NCBI RefSeq assembly: GCF_025398275.1
Contig: NZ_JAODOR010000014.1
Span: 112,239-176,238, forward strand
Reading direction: 5' to 3'
DNA length: 64,000 bases
Source: Microbacterium memoriense
Lineage (GTDB): Bacteria > Actinomycetota > Actinomycetes > Actinomycetales > Microbacteriaceae
Shown piece after piece: positions 35,351 through 44,835 of the stretch (the stretch's first letter is position 1; every line of letters begins with the position of its first letter). The position numbers and the translations under genes are program-made. The notes below the pieces were generated by a model. The model had not been told where the DNA came from, did not search any database, and was given only the letters and a program-made list of their open reading frames with translations.

Positions 35351-36586
35351 TCAGTGGCGGCCGACGCCGACCTGCGAGCCGGCGATGGGCTTCGCGGCGC
35401 CGGAGGCCAGGCCGCTCACGATGATGAGGCCGACGATGATACACAGGGTCGGCAGAATCCCGATCTGATGGCTGATCCAGCCGAGCACGGGTGGGCCGCA
35501 CAGGAACGCGACGTAGCCGATCGTCGCGGCCGCGGAGACGGATGCCGCCGCGCGCGACGGGTCGTCGGCCGCCGCGGACATGCCCAGGGGAAAGCCGAGC
35601 GAAGCGCCGGCACCCCAGAGCGCGACGCCGACGAAGGCGACCGGCAGGTTCGGGGCGAGGATGAAGGTGATGAGTCCCGCGGCAGCGGCGACCGAGAGGA
35701 TGCGGAGCGTCCATACGCGTCCGATCCGGTCGACGAGCGGTCCACCGACGGCGCGGAAGGCGGTCATCGCGACCGAGAACACCGTGAGTGCGATCGCGCC
35801 GACCTCTTCGCGCTGGCCGTGCCCGTCGACGACCGCGATCGTCAACCAGTCGTTCGCGCTACCTTCGGCGAAGGCCATGCCGAGCATGATGAGCCCGATC
35901 GCGTAGATGCGAGGCTCCCGCCACACCGCGAGCGCGGCCGAGAACCGTTCGCGGCGGGAAGAGGCGGGGGAATCGTCCTTGACGTCTCCGGGGTCGTGCA
36001 CCGGCACGAATCGCAGGGACACGACAGTGACGGCGACGACCAGTACCGCAACGGCCCAGAGGTGGACACTGACCGGAACCTGCCACGCTGCCATCGCGAC
36101 ACCGATGCCGGCGCCCGCGACGGTGCCGAGACTGAAGAAGGCATGGAAGAGCGGCATGAGCGTCTTGCCGAAACGCTGCTCGACCGCGGCTGCTTCGACG
36201 TTGATCATGACGTCACTGGCGCCGAACGTGAGACCCATGAGGGCCAGGCCGACGGCGGCGACCGGAAACGACCCGAGCGTCTCCACGCCGAAACCCACGA
36301 TGATCAGCGCGATCGTGAGTCCGGTGAACATGACGTACAGCCCGCGACGAGCGCCCCAGCGCACCACGATGATGTTGGCGAGAGTGAGACCGATGAGGGA
36401 TCCGGCGCCCATGACGAACAGCAGCATCCCCAACTCGAGGTCACCGATGCCGAGCGCGCGCTTGACCGAGGGCAGGCGCGAGGCCCACGAGGCGAACGTC
36501 ACTCCGCACAAGAGGAACAGAGCGAAGATGGCGGTCCGCCACTGCACCAGGGTGGTGCGGGTCATCTCGGGAGCAATGGTGGTCAC
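35351..36586 (-). CDS. MFS transporter
   Basis: 411-aa major facilitator with twelve predicted membrane helices and a central cytoplasmic loop (about 200-225, HDPGDVKDDSPASSRRERF). The N-terminus WASRLPSVKRALGIGDLELG and the RWGARRG loop 2-3 motif place it near the YbjJ/sugar-efflux-like subgroup. Substrate unknown. Divergent from a LacI regulator that shares an operator with it, so induction by the regulator's ligand, probably a sugar, is inferred. TAGGCT plus 6 nt precedes the GTG start (leaderless). Confidence 0.88.
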   Translation of the reverse strand: MTTIAPEMTRTTLVQWRTAIFALFLLCGVTFASWASRLPSVKRALGIGDLELGMLLFVMGAGSLIGLTLANIIVVRWGARRGLYVMFTGLTIALIIVGFGVETLGSFPVAAVGLALMGLTFGASDVMINVEAAAVEQRFGKTLMPLFHAFFSLGTVAGAGIGVAMAAWQVPVSVHLWAVAVLVVAVTVVSLRFVPVHDPGDVKDDSPASSRRERFSAALAVWREPRIYAIGLIMLGMAFAEGSANDWLTIAVVDGHGQREEVGAIALTVFSVAMTAFRAVGGPLVDRIGRVWTLRILSVAAAAGLITFILAPNLPVAFVGVALWGAGASLGFPLGMSAAADDPSRAAASVSAAATIGYVAFLCGPPVLGWISHQIGILPTLCIIVGLIIVSGLASGAAKPIAGSQVGVGRH

Positions 36587-36645
36587 GCAGAGAGCCTACC
36601 GAATCGATTCGACACCGGGCGCAACAGAGGGGTTACCATCAAGGG
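36587..36645. promoter_or_regulatory. Divergent MFS/lacI promoters with shared LacI-type operator
   Basis: A perfect 12-bp palindrome CGAATCGATTCG at 36600-36611 has the AAnCGnTT core of LacI operators. The leftward MFS -10 (TAGGCT, 36593-36598) abuts it; the rightward lacI promoter has TCGACA at 36609-36614 as -35, overlapping the palindrome, and TACCAT at 36634-36639 as -10. Both -10s end 6 nt before their GTG starts. One bound repressor could block both promoters. Confidence 0.65.
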
Positions 36646-37707
36646 GTGACCACTCGGCGGGCGACCATCTCCGACGTCGCGCGCGCCGCCGGGGTCGCGC
36701 CGTCGACGGCGTCGGTCGTCTTCAGTGGAAAGACACCGGTCTCGGGCCCCACCCGGCTGAAGGTGCTCGTGGCGGCCGAAGAACTGGGATACACCGGTCC
36801 CGACCCACGCGCGGCGTCACTGCGACGTGGGCGCAGCGGCATTGTTGCGGTGGTGTTCGAAGGACCGCTGGGTTCGGCGTTCCTCGACCCGGTCCAGCGG
36901 CTCATGATGGACGGCCTGTCGGAGGCGGTCGCGCCCCTCGGCGCCGGCCTGCTCCTCCTCCGGGACCCGGTCGAAGCCGGCGAGGCCGACCCCTCCGCAC
37001 CCACGCTCATCACCGCACCGATCGATGCGGCGGTGCTGATCGGATGCAGCCCGATACTGCGACACTCGCTCGAGGCAGTGCAGGCCCGGGGCATACCCGT
37101 TGTCGTGATCGAGGGTGATGCCGGTGACGGTGTTCCGCGGATCTTGCTGGACAACCGGGAAGCGCAGCGTCAGGCCGCCCAGCATCTGCGTGACCTCGGG
37201 CACGAGAATGTCGCGATCGTCACTCTCGGCCGCGACAAGCGCCGCGAAGCGGGCTGGGTGTCTGAGTCCGACGAGATCACGGTGGACGTCACGCGCGATC
37301 GGCTTGCCGGCGCGCGCGACGTCTACCCGGATGCCCGGGCCTTCTCGGCCGCGACGAGCACGATCGATGGCGGGACAGCGGCCGGCCGCATTGTGCTGAG
37401 TGACCCCGAGTCGCGGCCGACGGCCGTCATCGCCCAGAGCGATCTGCTCGCGACCGGGGTGATCCGCGCGGCCGAGGAACTCGGGCTCCGTGTGCCGGAA
37501 GATGTGAGCGTCACCGGTTTCGACGGTGTCCCGGTGGACGGCCTCGCCCCCTACGTGCTGACGACTCTTGTGCAGGCGGCCACCGAGAAGGGACGCGCGG
37601 CGGGCGCCGTGATCGCCGCCATGCTCGATGACCGCGAGCCCTCATCACTGTTGTTCACGTGCGAATTCCGACCCGGGAATACGACCGGCCCGTCAGCGAT
37701 GCGTTGA
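36646..37707 (+). CDS. LacI-family transcriptional repressor
   Basis: 353-aa regulator: N-terminal LacI helix-turn-helix ([20 protein letters not shown], about 7-26, and the hinge near 50-62) followed by a periplasmic-binding-protein-like sugar-binding domain with [10 protein letters not shown] at its start and VTGFDGVPV near 287. Likely controls its own gene and the divergent MFS gene through the intervening palindrome. Ligand unknown, probably a sugar. GTG start. Confidence 0.92.
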   Translation: MTTRRATISDVARAAGVAPSTASVVFSGKTPVSGPTRLKVLVAAEELGYTGPDPRAASLRRGRSGIVAVVFEGPLGSAFLDPVQRLMMDGLSEAVAPLGAGLLLLRDPVEAGEADPSAPTLITAPIDAAVLIGCSPILRHSLEAVQARGIPVVVIEGDAGDGVPRILLDNREAQRQAAQHLRDLGHENVAIVTLGRDKRREAGWVSESDEITVDVTRDRLAGARDVYPDARAFSAATSTIDGGTAAGRIVLSDPESRPTAVIAQSDLLATGVIRAAEELGLRVPEDVSVTGFDGVPVDGLAPYVLTTLVQAATEKGRAAGAVIAAMLDDREPSSLLFTCEFRPGNTTGPSAMR

Positions 37708-37782
37708 GGGGTTTCGCGCGCCGGGCGCTGAGGACTCCCGTAAACTAGTCGCAACGACCCCCGCGAACCCGAGGAGGCCAGG

Positions 37783-40731
37783 TTGCTGATTCTCCTCGGC
37801 GCGTTCGCGATCGTTCCGCTGGTTCTTCCGTGGCTCGTCGGTCGTCTCGGACCCCGCGCTTTCTTCCTCGCGGCACTCGTTCCGCTTGCGGCATTCACCC
37901 ACGCCGTGCTGCAGACGCCCACCGTGCTCGCCGGCAACGCACCGTTTGAGACCTACGCGTGGATTCCGCGACTCGGCATCGATCTGTCGATGCGGATGGA
38001 CACCCTCGGCTGGGTGATGGCCTTGATCGTGACGGGCGTCGGGGCCCTCGTCATGATCTACTGCCGTTGGTATTTCGCGGGCAAAAAAGAGGGAGTCGGA
38101 CTCTTCTCCGCCGTCCTGCTCGGCTTCGCCGGAGCGATGTACGGATTGGTCCTGACGGACGATCTCATCGTTCTGGTCATGCTGTGGGAAGTCACCAGCA
38201 TCCTGTCCTATCTGCTGATCGGCTTCTATCACCGCCGCGGTGCCAGTCGCCGCGCGGCCTTGCAGGCGCTGCTCGTGACAACCCTCGGTGGCCTCGTCAT
38301 GTTCGTCGGCGCCGTGATCGTCGCGGTGCAGGCGGGCACGTCGAGCATCTCCGAGATCCTCGTGTCTTGGCAGGCGCTGGAGGCGACGGTCAACCCCGCG
38401 CTCCTCAACACCGCCGTGGCCATGTTGCTGGTCGGGGCGCTCAGCAAGTCGGCCATCTTCCCCTTCCACTTCTGGCTTCCCGGCGCCATGGCAGCTCCCA
38501 CACCGGTGAGCGCGTATCTCCACGCGGCGGCGATGGTCAAAGCCGGCATCTACTTCATCGCCCGGTTCGCCCCGTTCCTGTTCATCTCCGATCTGTGGCG
38601 TCCGATCGTGATCTCGCTCGGCATCTTCACGATGCTGCTCGGTGGTCTACAGGCGCTCCGCGAATCGGACCTCAAGCGCATCCTGGCCTTCGGCACCGTC
38701 AGTCAACTCGGCATGCTGACCGCCGTCCTCGGCTACGGCGTCCGCGATACGGCGCTGGCGGGACTCGCGTTGCTCGTCGGGCATGCCCTCTTCAAGTCGG
38801 CGTTGTTCCTCGTGGTGGGTGTGATCGACCGCCAACTCTCCACACGCGACATCGGCGAGCTCTCCGGCGTCGGCCGGCAGGCCACGACGCTGGCGACGTT
38901 TTCGATGATCGCGGTCGCTTCGATGATCGGGCTCGCCCCCACGATCGGGTTCGTGGCGAAAGAGGCGACACTCACCGCTTTCCTCCACGACGCCGCGACC
39001 GATCCCTGGGCACTCGTCGCACTCATCGGAATCGTGCTCGGCTCGGTTCTGACGGCCGCGTATGGAATCCGTTTCGTCTGGGGTGCGTTCTGGACGAAGA
39101 AGGATGCCGATGGCGCACCGCGCCCGGTCACCGCATGGCCCGACCCGCCGATTGGCTTCCTCGCGGCGCCGGTGCTCTTGGCCGGGCTCACGCTCGTGCT
39201 CGGCTTCGCCGCTCCGTGGGTCGACACCGCGATCGCCCCGTACGCCGATCAGGCGGCGGATGCCGGAGTCTCCGAGCATCCGTACCACTTGGCTCTCTGG
39301 CACGGATGGGAGCCCGCCCTCTTCCTGTCACTCGGATCGATCGCGTTGGGCTTCGCGGTGTTCGCGCTGCAGCTGCGGTTCGGCTGGGCACCGCGCCGCG
39401 TGCTGCGCTTCTCCGCCGCCGACGTCTACAACGCCACGCTCCGCGGTATCGCGCGTGTCTCCACGTGGACCACGACCTTCACTCAGCGGGGATCGTTGCC
39501 GCTGTACGTCGGCACGATCCTGGTGGTCTTCGTCGCCGCCGAGGGCACCGCGCTCGTCGCCGGCATGGCCGATTGGAACATCCAGCTCGACGGCTGGCAG
39601 ACACCGATGCAGCTTGTCGCCGCGCCGATCATGATTCTCGCCGGGCTCATGGCGGTGCGCGCGCGCAAGCGGTACACCGGCGTCGTTCTCGTGTCGGTCA
39701 CAGGGCTGGGGATGGTGTTGCTGTTCGCGACGAGCGGTGCGCCGGACCTCGCGCTGACGCAGATTCTGGTCGAGACGGTGACTCTCGTCGCGTTCGCTCT
39801 CGTTTTGCGTCGGATTCCCGCGCGCCTCGGTGAACACAATGCGTCGGTGTGGCCCGTCGCGCGGGCCCTCCTCGCCGTCGGCGTGGGTGTCACGATGGCG
39901 TTCATCGCGATGGTGGCGACGGGCGCCCGGGTCGCCGATCCGATCTCGGACCGTTTTCCCGAGTTGGCCTACGAACTCGGCCACGGCAAGAACGTCGTCA
40001 ACGTCGCCCTCGTCGACCTGCGCGGGTGGGACACGATGGGTGAGCTATCGGTGCTGATCCTCGCGGCAACCGGGGTCGCGTCACTCGTTTTCGTCACGCA
40101 TCGCTCCGACTTGCTCTCCCGCGCGATCTCGCCGCTGCCGACGGCCGCGACACGGACCCGCCGCCCGCTCGTGGAGACCGAAGAGGGACCGCGCCCCCGT
40201 TCGGCCCGGCCGGACAGCACGCGTCAGGCGTGGTTGATCGGCGGGCAGCGGATGCGTCCCGAGAACCGGTCGATCATGCTCGAAGTGATCGTCCGCATCC
40301 TCTTCCACACGATCATCCTCGTGTCGATCTATCTGCTGTTCGCCGGACACAACCTGCCGGGCGGCGGATTCGCGGGGGGCCTCGTGGCCGGTATGGCGCT
40401 CGTCATGCGGTACGTCGCGGGCGGTCGCTATGAGTTGGGTGCCGCCGCTCCGACGGATGCGGGACGCCTCCTCGGCGTCGGCATGACGTTGGCTGTCGGG
40501 TGCGCGGTCGTTCCGCTGCTGTTCGGCGCGGCGCCGCTGACCAGCTGGTTCTGGGAAGCCGAACTCCCCGTCATCGGTCACATCGAATTCGTGACCTCGA
40601 CGATCTTCGACATCGGCGTGTACCTCGTCGTCATCGGACTCGTGCTCGACGTTCTGCGCTCGCTCGGCGGCGAAGTCGACCGACAGGTGCAGGCCCTCCG
40701 GCAGACGCCGGGAACGGTGGGCGTGTCATGA
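37783..40731 (+). CDS. mrpA: Mrp Na+/H+ antiporter subunit A, fused to the MrpB-like domain
   Basis: 982-aa largest subunit of the Mrp cation/proton antiporter, homologous to NuoL. About twenty membrane helices; the NuoL-type core has LWEVTSILSYLLIGF (about 131-145), the conserved Lys in GALSKSAIFPFHFWLP (about 219-234) and HAALFKS-type LVGHALFKSALF. The last part (about 815-970, LLFAGHNLPGGGFAGGLV) is the MrpB domain, so no separate mrpB exists. TTG start at 37783 with GAGGAGG upstream. First gene of a six-gene operon with 4-nt overlaps. Confidence 0.95.
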   Translation: MLILLGAFAIVPLVLPWLVGRLGPRAFFLAALVPLAAFTHAVLQTPTVLAGNAPFETYAWIPRLGIDLSMRMDTLGWVMALIVTGVGALVMIYCRWYFAGKKEGVGLFSAVLLGFAGAMYGLVLTDDLIVLVMLWEVTSILSYLLIGFYHRRGASRRAALQALLVTTLGGLVMFVGAVIVAVQAGTSSISEILVSWQALEATVNPALLNTAVAMLLVGALSKSAIFPFHFWLPGAMAAPTPVSAYLHAAAMVKAGIYFIARFAPFLFISDLWRPIVISLGIFTMLLGGLQALRESDLKRILAFGTVSQLGMLTAVLGYGVRDTALAGLALLVGHALFKSALFLVVGVIDRQLSTRDIGELSGVGRQATTLATFSMIAVASMIGLAPTIGFVAKEATLTAFLHDAATDPWALVALIGIVLGSVLTAAYGIRFVWGAFWTKKDADGAPRPVTAWPDPPIGFLAAPVLLAGLTLVLGFAAPWVDTAIAPYADQAADAGVSEHPYHLALWHGWEPALFLSLGSIALGFAVFALQLRFGWAPRRVLRFSAADVYNATLRGIARVSTWTTTFTQRGSLPLYVGTILVVFVAAEGTALVAGMADWNIQLDGWQTPMQLVAAPIMILAGLMAVRARKRYTGVVLVSVTGLGMVLLFATSGAPDLALTQILVETVTLVAFALVLRRIPARLGEHNASVWPVARALLAVGVGVTMAFIAMVATGARVADPISDRFPELAYELGHGKNVVNVALVDLRGWDTMGELSVLILAATGVASLVFVTHRSDLLSRAISPLPTAATRTRRPLVETEEGPRPRSARPDSTRQAWLIGGQRMRPENRSIMLEVIVRILFHTIILVSIYLLFAGHNLPGGGFAGGLVAGMALVMRYVAGGRYELGAAAPTDAGRLLGVGMTLAVGCAVVPLLFGAAPLTSWFWEAELPVIGHIEFVTSTIFDIGVYLVVIGLVLDVLRSLGGEVDRQVQALRQTPGTVGVS

Positions 40732-41255
40732 GCGTCTCCTTCGTGCTGATCATCATCATGGGCGTGCTGTTCGCCGCCGGCTCGTACGCGATGCTCGAGC
40801 GCAGCCTCACGCGTGTGCTGTTCGGCTTCCTGCTCCTGGGCAACGCCGCGAACCTGTTCCTCCTGATCGTGATGGGGCAGCCCGGTGTGGCTCCGTTCTT
40901 CGGGGCGGCTTCGTCCCCGGAGGAGATGAGCGATCCGTTGCCCCAGGCGCTGACGCTCACGGCGATCGTGATCACGTTCGCCGTCTCGGCGTTCCTCCTG
41001 GCCCTGATCTACCGCTCGTGGCAATTGGGGCAGGCCGACACGGTTCTCGACGACGAGGAAGACGTCGCGCTGCGCGCGCGGACCCCCGTCGACGAAGACG
41101 TGCTGGACGACGAGATCACACCGGAAGACGACGACGCCACGACCGACTTCATCGGATCCGCGACCGCGCCGATCACCGTGCTGCACCACCGCGATCTCGA
41201 CAGCATCCGCGATGACGCGCCCACCGACACCCCGGACGGAGGCGATCGGCGATGA
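40728..41255 (+). CDS. mrpC: Mrp antiporter subunit C
   Basis: 175-aa NuoK-like subunit with three membrane helices (about 4-24, 29-52, 77-105) and the GFLLLGNAANLFLL pattern. The C-terminal 65 residues are a hydrophilic, acidic extension (many Asp/Glu), longer than usual for the family. Starts with ATGA overlap to mrpA and ends overlapping mrpD. Confidence 0.93.
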   Translation: MSVSFVLIIIMGVLFAAGSYAMLERSLTRVLFGFLLLGNAANLFLLIVMGQPGVAPFFGAASSPEEMSDPLPQALTLTAIVITFAVSAFLLALIYRSWQLGQADTVLDDEEDVALRARTPVDEDVLDDEITPEDDDATTDFIGSATAPITVLHHRDLDSIRDDAPTDTPDGGDRR

Positions 41256-42817
41256 GCGCGCTCGTGCCCCTGCTCGTGACACTGCCCCTGTTGGGGGCAG
41301 CGCTCGTGCTGATCTTCGGCCGGCAGCGTCGGGTGCAGGTCGGCGTGTCGATCGTCACGCTGACGCTCGTCCTCGTCATCGCCTCCGTGCTGCTCTACGC
41401 GGTCGATACGACCGGTCAGGCGATCGCGGTGTCGGTGGGTGGATGGCCGATCCCCTTCGGGATCGTCCTCTATGTCGACCGTCTGGCGGCGCTCCTCGTC
41501 GTGATCTCGAGCGTCGTGCTGCTCGCGGTGCTGCTCTTCTCGGTCGGCCAAGGTGCGGCGGACGGCGACGACGACACCCCCGTCACGATCTTCCACCCCT
41601 CGTATCTGATCCTCGCGGCGGGCATCTTCAACGCCTTCATCGCCGGAGACCTCTTCAATCTGTACGTCGGATTCGAGATCCTGTTGGTTGCCTCCTACGT
41701 GCTGATCACGCTCGGATCGACCGAGAACCGCATCCGCACGGGCGTCGTGTACATCGTCGTCTCGCTCATGTCCTCGATCCTCTTCCTCGCGGCGATCGCG
41801 GCGATCTACGGCGCGCTCGGCACGGTCAACATCGCGCAGCTCGCCGAGCGCATGAGCGAACTGCCGCAGTCCACCCAGCTGGTGTTGCACCTCATGCTCC
41901 TGCTGGCCTTCAGTATCAAGGCGGCGGTCTTCCCGCTGTCGTTCTGGCTGCCCGACTCGTACCCGACCGCGCCGGCGCCGGTCACGGCGGTCTTCGCGGG
42001 TCTGCTCACCAAGGTCGGCGTCTACGCGATGATCCGCACCGAAACGCAGATCTTCCGCGACAACGATGTCAATACGCTGCTTCTGTTCGCCGCCCTCGCG
42101 ACGATGATCGTCGGGGTACTCGGCGCCGTCGCGCAAGCCGAGTTGAAACGCATCCTGTCGTTCACGCTCGTGAGTCACGTCGGGTATCTGGTATTCGGTC
42201 TCGCGATCGCGACACCGCTCGCCCTCGGCGCGACGATCTATTACATGGTCCATCACATCGTGGTGCAGACGACCCTCTTCCTCGCGATCGGTCTCATCGA
42301 GCGGCGCGCGGGATCGACCTCGATCCTCAAGGTCAACGGGCTCATGCGCGCGGCACCGGTGATCGCAGTCCTGTATTTCTTGCCGGCGATCAACCTGGGA
42401 GGGCTCCCGCCGTTCTCGGGCTTCATCGGGAAGTTCGCACTCTTCCAAGCGGCGGCCGAGGTGGGGACGCCGCTGATGTACGCGCTGATCATCGGCGGCA
42501 TCATCACGTCACTCCTGACGCTCTATACCCTCATGCGGGCATGGAACCTGGCGTTCTGGCGTGAAGAGGATGACCAGACCGACGAGCTCGCCGCGCCCGA
42601 TCGCATCTCCTATCTCGACGAAGCACCGGCCGCCGACGAACAGAACGAGCGTCGCGTCATCCCGCGCATCATGACCGCCACGACGGCGGGCATGGTGGCC
42701 GTCACCGTCGCGCTCACGCTCTTCGCCGGGCCGTTGTACGAATTGTGCGCTCGGATCGGCGATGCGCTGCAGGATCCCATCTCGCTCGTCCAGCTCGAGC
42801 AGGAGGCGCAGTCGTGA
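41252..42817 (+). CDS. mrpD: Mrp antiporter subunit D
   Basis: 521-aa NuoN/NuoM-like subunit, one of the two presumed proton-translocating channels. About fourteen helices; the conserved Glu (LYVGFEILLVASYVLI, about 138-153) and Lys (FSIKAAVFPLSFWLPDSYP, about 226-244) are present. Overlaps both neighbours by 4 nt. Confidence 0.95.
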   Translation: MSALVPLLVTLPLLGAALVLIFGRQRRVQVGVSIVTLTLVLVIASVLLYAVDTTGQAIAVSVGGWPIPFGIVLYVDRLAALLVVISSVVLLAVLLFSVGQGAADGDDDTPVTIFHPSYLILAAGIFNAFIAGDLFNLYVGFEILLVASYVLITLGSTENRIRTGVVYIVVSLMSSILFLAAIAAIYGALGTVNIAQLAERMSELPQSTQLVLHLMLLLAFSIKAAVFPLSFWLPDSYPTAPAPVTAVFAGLLTKVGVYAMIRTETQIFRDNDVNTLLLFAALATMIVGVLGAVAQAELKRILSFTLVSHVGYLVFGLAIATPLALGATIYYMVHHIVVQTTLFLAIGLIERRAGSTSILKVNGLMRAAPVIAVLYFLPAINLGGLPPFSGFIGKFALFQAAAEVGTPLMYALIIGGIITSLLTLYTLMRAWNLAFWREEDDQTDELAAPDRISYLDEAPAADEQNERRVIPRIMTATTAGMVAVTVALTLFAGPLYELCARIGDALQDPISLVQLEQEAQS

Positions 42818-43374
42818 GCCCCGCGACGATCGCCTCCGCGCTCTGGCGGCAGCTGCCGTTCTTCGTCTGGCTCGTCGCGCTCTGGATGTTGCTCTGGGGC
42901 CAGTTCACGGTGCTCGCAGCGGTGACCGGCATCATCGTGGCGATCTTCGTCACCCGAGTGTTCCGCCTGCCGCCCGTCGAGCTCTCCGGACGGGTGAACC
43001 TCTGGTGGGGCCTCGTGTTCTTCGTCGAGTTCCTGGCGGCCCTCATCCGCGGGTCGCTGACCGTGACGTGGCAGATCCTCGCTCCCGGCCATCCTGGCAC
43101 GGCGATCATGGCTGTCCCGCTCGTCACCGACGACGACCTGATCATGACGCACGTCGCGGTCACGGCATCCCTCATCCCGGGCTCGCTCATCGTCGACGTC
43201 GACCGCGATCGACGCATCCTTTACTTGCACGTGCTGGGCGTGCGCGATGAGGCGCAGCTCGAACACCAGCGTCGCTCCGTGCAGCAGTGGGAAGAGCGAA
43301 TCGTGCGCGCTGTCGGATCCCGCGATCAGGTTGCGGCGATCCGCGACGCGGCCGCAGAGGGGAAATCCGCATGA
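42814..43374 (+). CDS. mrpE: Mrp antiporter subunit E
   Basis: 186-aa MnhE-family subunit. Two or three N-terminal membrane helices (about 15-50 and 65-85), then a cytoplasmic domain with the signature ITVTPGT-like TASLIPGSLIVDVDRDRRILYLHVL. The GTG at 42814 overlaps the mrpD stop; ends overlapping mrpF. Confidence 0.92.
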   Translation: MSPATIASALWRQLPFFVWLVALWMLLWGQFTVLAAVTGIIVAIFVTRVFRLPPVELSGRVNLWWGLVFFVEFLAALIRGSLTVTWQILAPGHPGTAIMAVPLVTDDDLIMTHVAVTASLIPGSLIVDVDRDRRILYLHVLGVRDEAQLEHQRRSVQQWEERIVRAVGSRDQVAAIRDAAAEGKSA

Positions 43375-43640
43375 GCGTCCTGTTGACCGTCGTCTACGTC
43401 GTCTTCGCCGTGGCCGCGCTCCTGACCGTGTGGCGGATCATCTCCGGGCCGTCGATCCTCGACCGGGCTGTCGCCTCCGACGTGCTGCTGACGCTCATCA
43501 TCTGCGTGCTCGGGGCGGAGATGGCGATCAACCACCACACCCGCACGCTGCCGCTGCTGCTCATCGTCGCGGCGGTGGGTGTGTTCGGATCGATCTCGAT
43601 CGCCCGGTTCGTGGCCCGCCGAGACGGAGGAACGAAGTGA
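43371..43640 (+). CDS. mrpF: Mrp antiporter subunit F
   Basis: 89-aa subunit with three membrane helices and the conserved WRIISGPSILDRAVASDVL segment (about 21-39). ATGA overlap with mrpE and a 4-nt overlap with mrpG. Confidence 0.93.
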   Translation: MSVLLTVVYVVFAVAALLTVWRIISGPSILDRAVASDVLLTLIICVLGAEMAINHHTRTLPLLLIVAAVGVFGSISIARFVARRDGGTK

Positions 43641-43984
43641 TCGACGTCATCGTGATGGTCCTGATCCTCATCGGCGCCCTGCTGTGCCTCACGGCGGCCA
43701 TCGGTTTGCTGCGATTCCGGGATGTCCCGTCGCGCCTGCACGCGGCCACGAAACCCCAGGTGCTGGGGCTCATCCTCATCGCGATCGCGATCGGCCTGTC
43801 ACTCGGCTCGTGGCAGGTGACCGCGTTCCTCGTGCCGATCGTGTTGATCCAGCTCGCGACGGCGCCGCTGTCGGCGCACATGGTCGGCCGTCAGGCGTAT
43901 CGCAACGGCACGATCGACGAGCAGTCGTTGCTTGTCGACGAGCTCGACGAATCACGTCGCACCCCGCCCGCAGCGGGCGGCTGA
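43637..43984 (+). CDS. mrpG: Mrp antiporter subunit G
   Basis: 115-aa subunit with three membrane helices and the MnhG signature GLLRFRDVPSRLHAATKP (about 23-40). GTG start inside the mrpF end. Last gene of the operon, followed by a long inverted repeat that may end transcription. Confidence 0.93.
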   Translation: MIDVIVMVLILIGALLCLTAAIGLLRFRDVPSRLHAATKPQVLGLILIAIAIGLSLGSWQVTAFLVPIVLIQLATAPLSAHMVGRQAYRNGTIDEQSLLVDELDESRRTPPAAGG

Positions 43985-44127
43985 GCCGGTCCACGACCCG
44001 CGTTTCGGCGGGGGCGCGACGGCTGCGAAACGAGCACGCAGGGGGATGCCGCGCGCCGCCCGGCGAGGTCCTCCTCCGCGATCAGGGGGTGACCCGGGAC
44101 GCCGGGATGCCGCATTCGGGAGGACTT

Positions 44128-44193
44128 CTGCGTCCGGGAGGGCGAATGCCGCCCGGAAAGACCTCCCCGAACGTCGTCCCCTCCCGGACGCAG
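44128..44193. terminator. Long inverted repeat between convergent mrpG and tetR
   Basis: Perfect 15-bp arms CTGCGTCCGGGAGGG (44128-44142) and its complement (44179-44193) with a 36-nt spacer. A competing 7-bp pair GCATTCG/CGAATGC uses part of the left arm, so two alternative folds exist. It ends 7 nt before the tetR stop and probably acts as a bidirectional terminator. No T tract. The remaining gap 43985-44127 shows nothing further. Confidence 0.55.
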
Positions 44194-44200
44194 CGCGCGG

Positions 44201-44827
44201 TCAGCCCACTCCGAGGATGTCGGGGTGGGCGGCAAGCAGGTCGCGCTGCTCGGTCCACGACAGGCCCGCGATGCTGAGGACCACGCGGATGACGGTGGCC
44301 GCGGCATCCGCCGTCGTCAGACGCAGTTCGCGCAAGGTCGCGCGCGCCGTCTCCTCGATGAGGAAGGCGAGGAGGTCCGGCGGGACGTCGCCCCGGAACG
44401 CCCCCGACGCCACACCCGCGCGCGCGAGCGCACGCAGGCGGCGGCGCAGCGGGGCGAGTGCGCGGATCGTCACGGCGACATGGGTGTCGTCGAGGGCGAT
44501 GTTCGCCGTTGCGCGCACGGTGGATGCCTCGTGCCACAGCCGCGCGGCCATCCGGGCCAGGGCGACGCGCGGGTCGCGATCGTCGACCTCCTCGGCGATC
44601 GCGTTGAAGCGGACGGTGCCGTTCGTGATCACCTCGCGCAGCAGGCTGTCGCGGTCGGGGAAGTGCCCGTAGAGTGCGCGGCGGGAGAGCCCCGCGGCAT
44701 GGGCGATCGTGTCGAGCGACGCGTTCGGGTCGTTCGACAGCACCGACTGGGCCGCCGCGAGCAGCGCGGCCCGGTTCGCGGTCGCGTCGCGCCGCCGGCG
44801 CGGTGTGGAGGAGATGGTCGTGGCCAT
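44201..44827 (-). CDS. TetR-family transcriptional repressor
   Basis: 208-aa regulator. N-terminal HTH at about 25-65 (LDTIAHAAGLSRRALYGHFPDRDSLL split across the two helices), variable helical ligand domain thereafter. I favour ATG 44827, with GTGAGG 6 nt before it; a GTG at 44839 overlapping the previous stop is possible. It is the last gene of the operon with two YhgE-type proteins, and the perfect palindrome at 49851-49866 upstream of that operon is its likely operator. Confidence 0.9.
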   Translation of the reverse strand: MATTISSTPRRRRDATANRAALLAAAQSVLSNDPNASLDTIAHAAGLSRRALYGHFPDRDSLLREVITNGTVRFNAIAEEVDDRDPRVALARMAARLWHEASTVRATANIALDDTHVAVTIRALAPLRRRLRALARAGVASGAFRGDVPPDLLAFLIEETARATLRELRLTTADAAATVIRVVLSIAGLSWTEQRDLLAAHPDILGVG

Positions 44828-44835
44828 GGCATTCC

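Noticed and set aside
41009..42448. 479-codon frame antisense to mrpD
   Set aside because: Mirror of the mrpD codons; highly charged Arg/Asp/His composition, typical of antisense frames in this genome.
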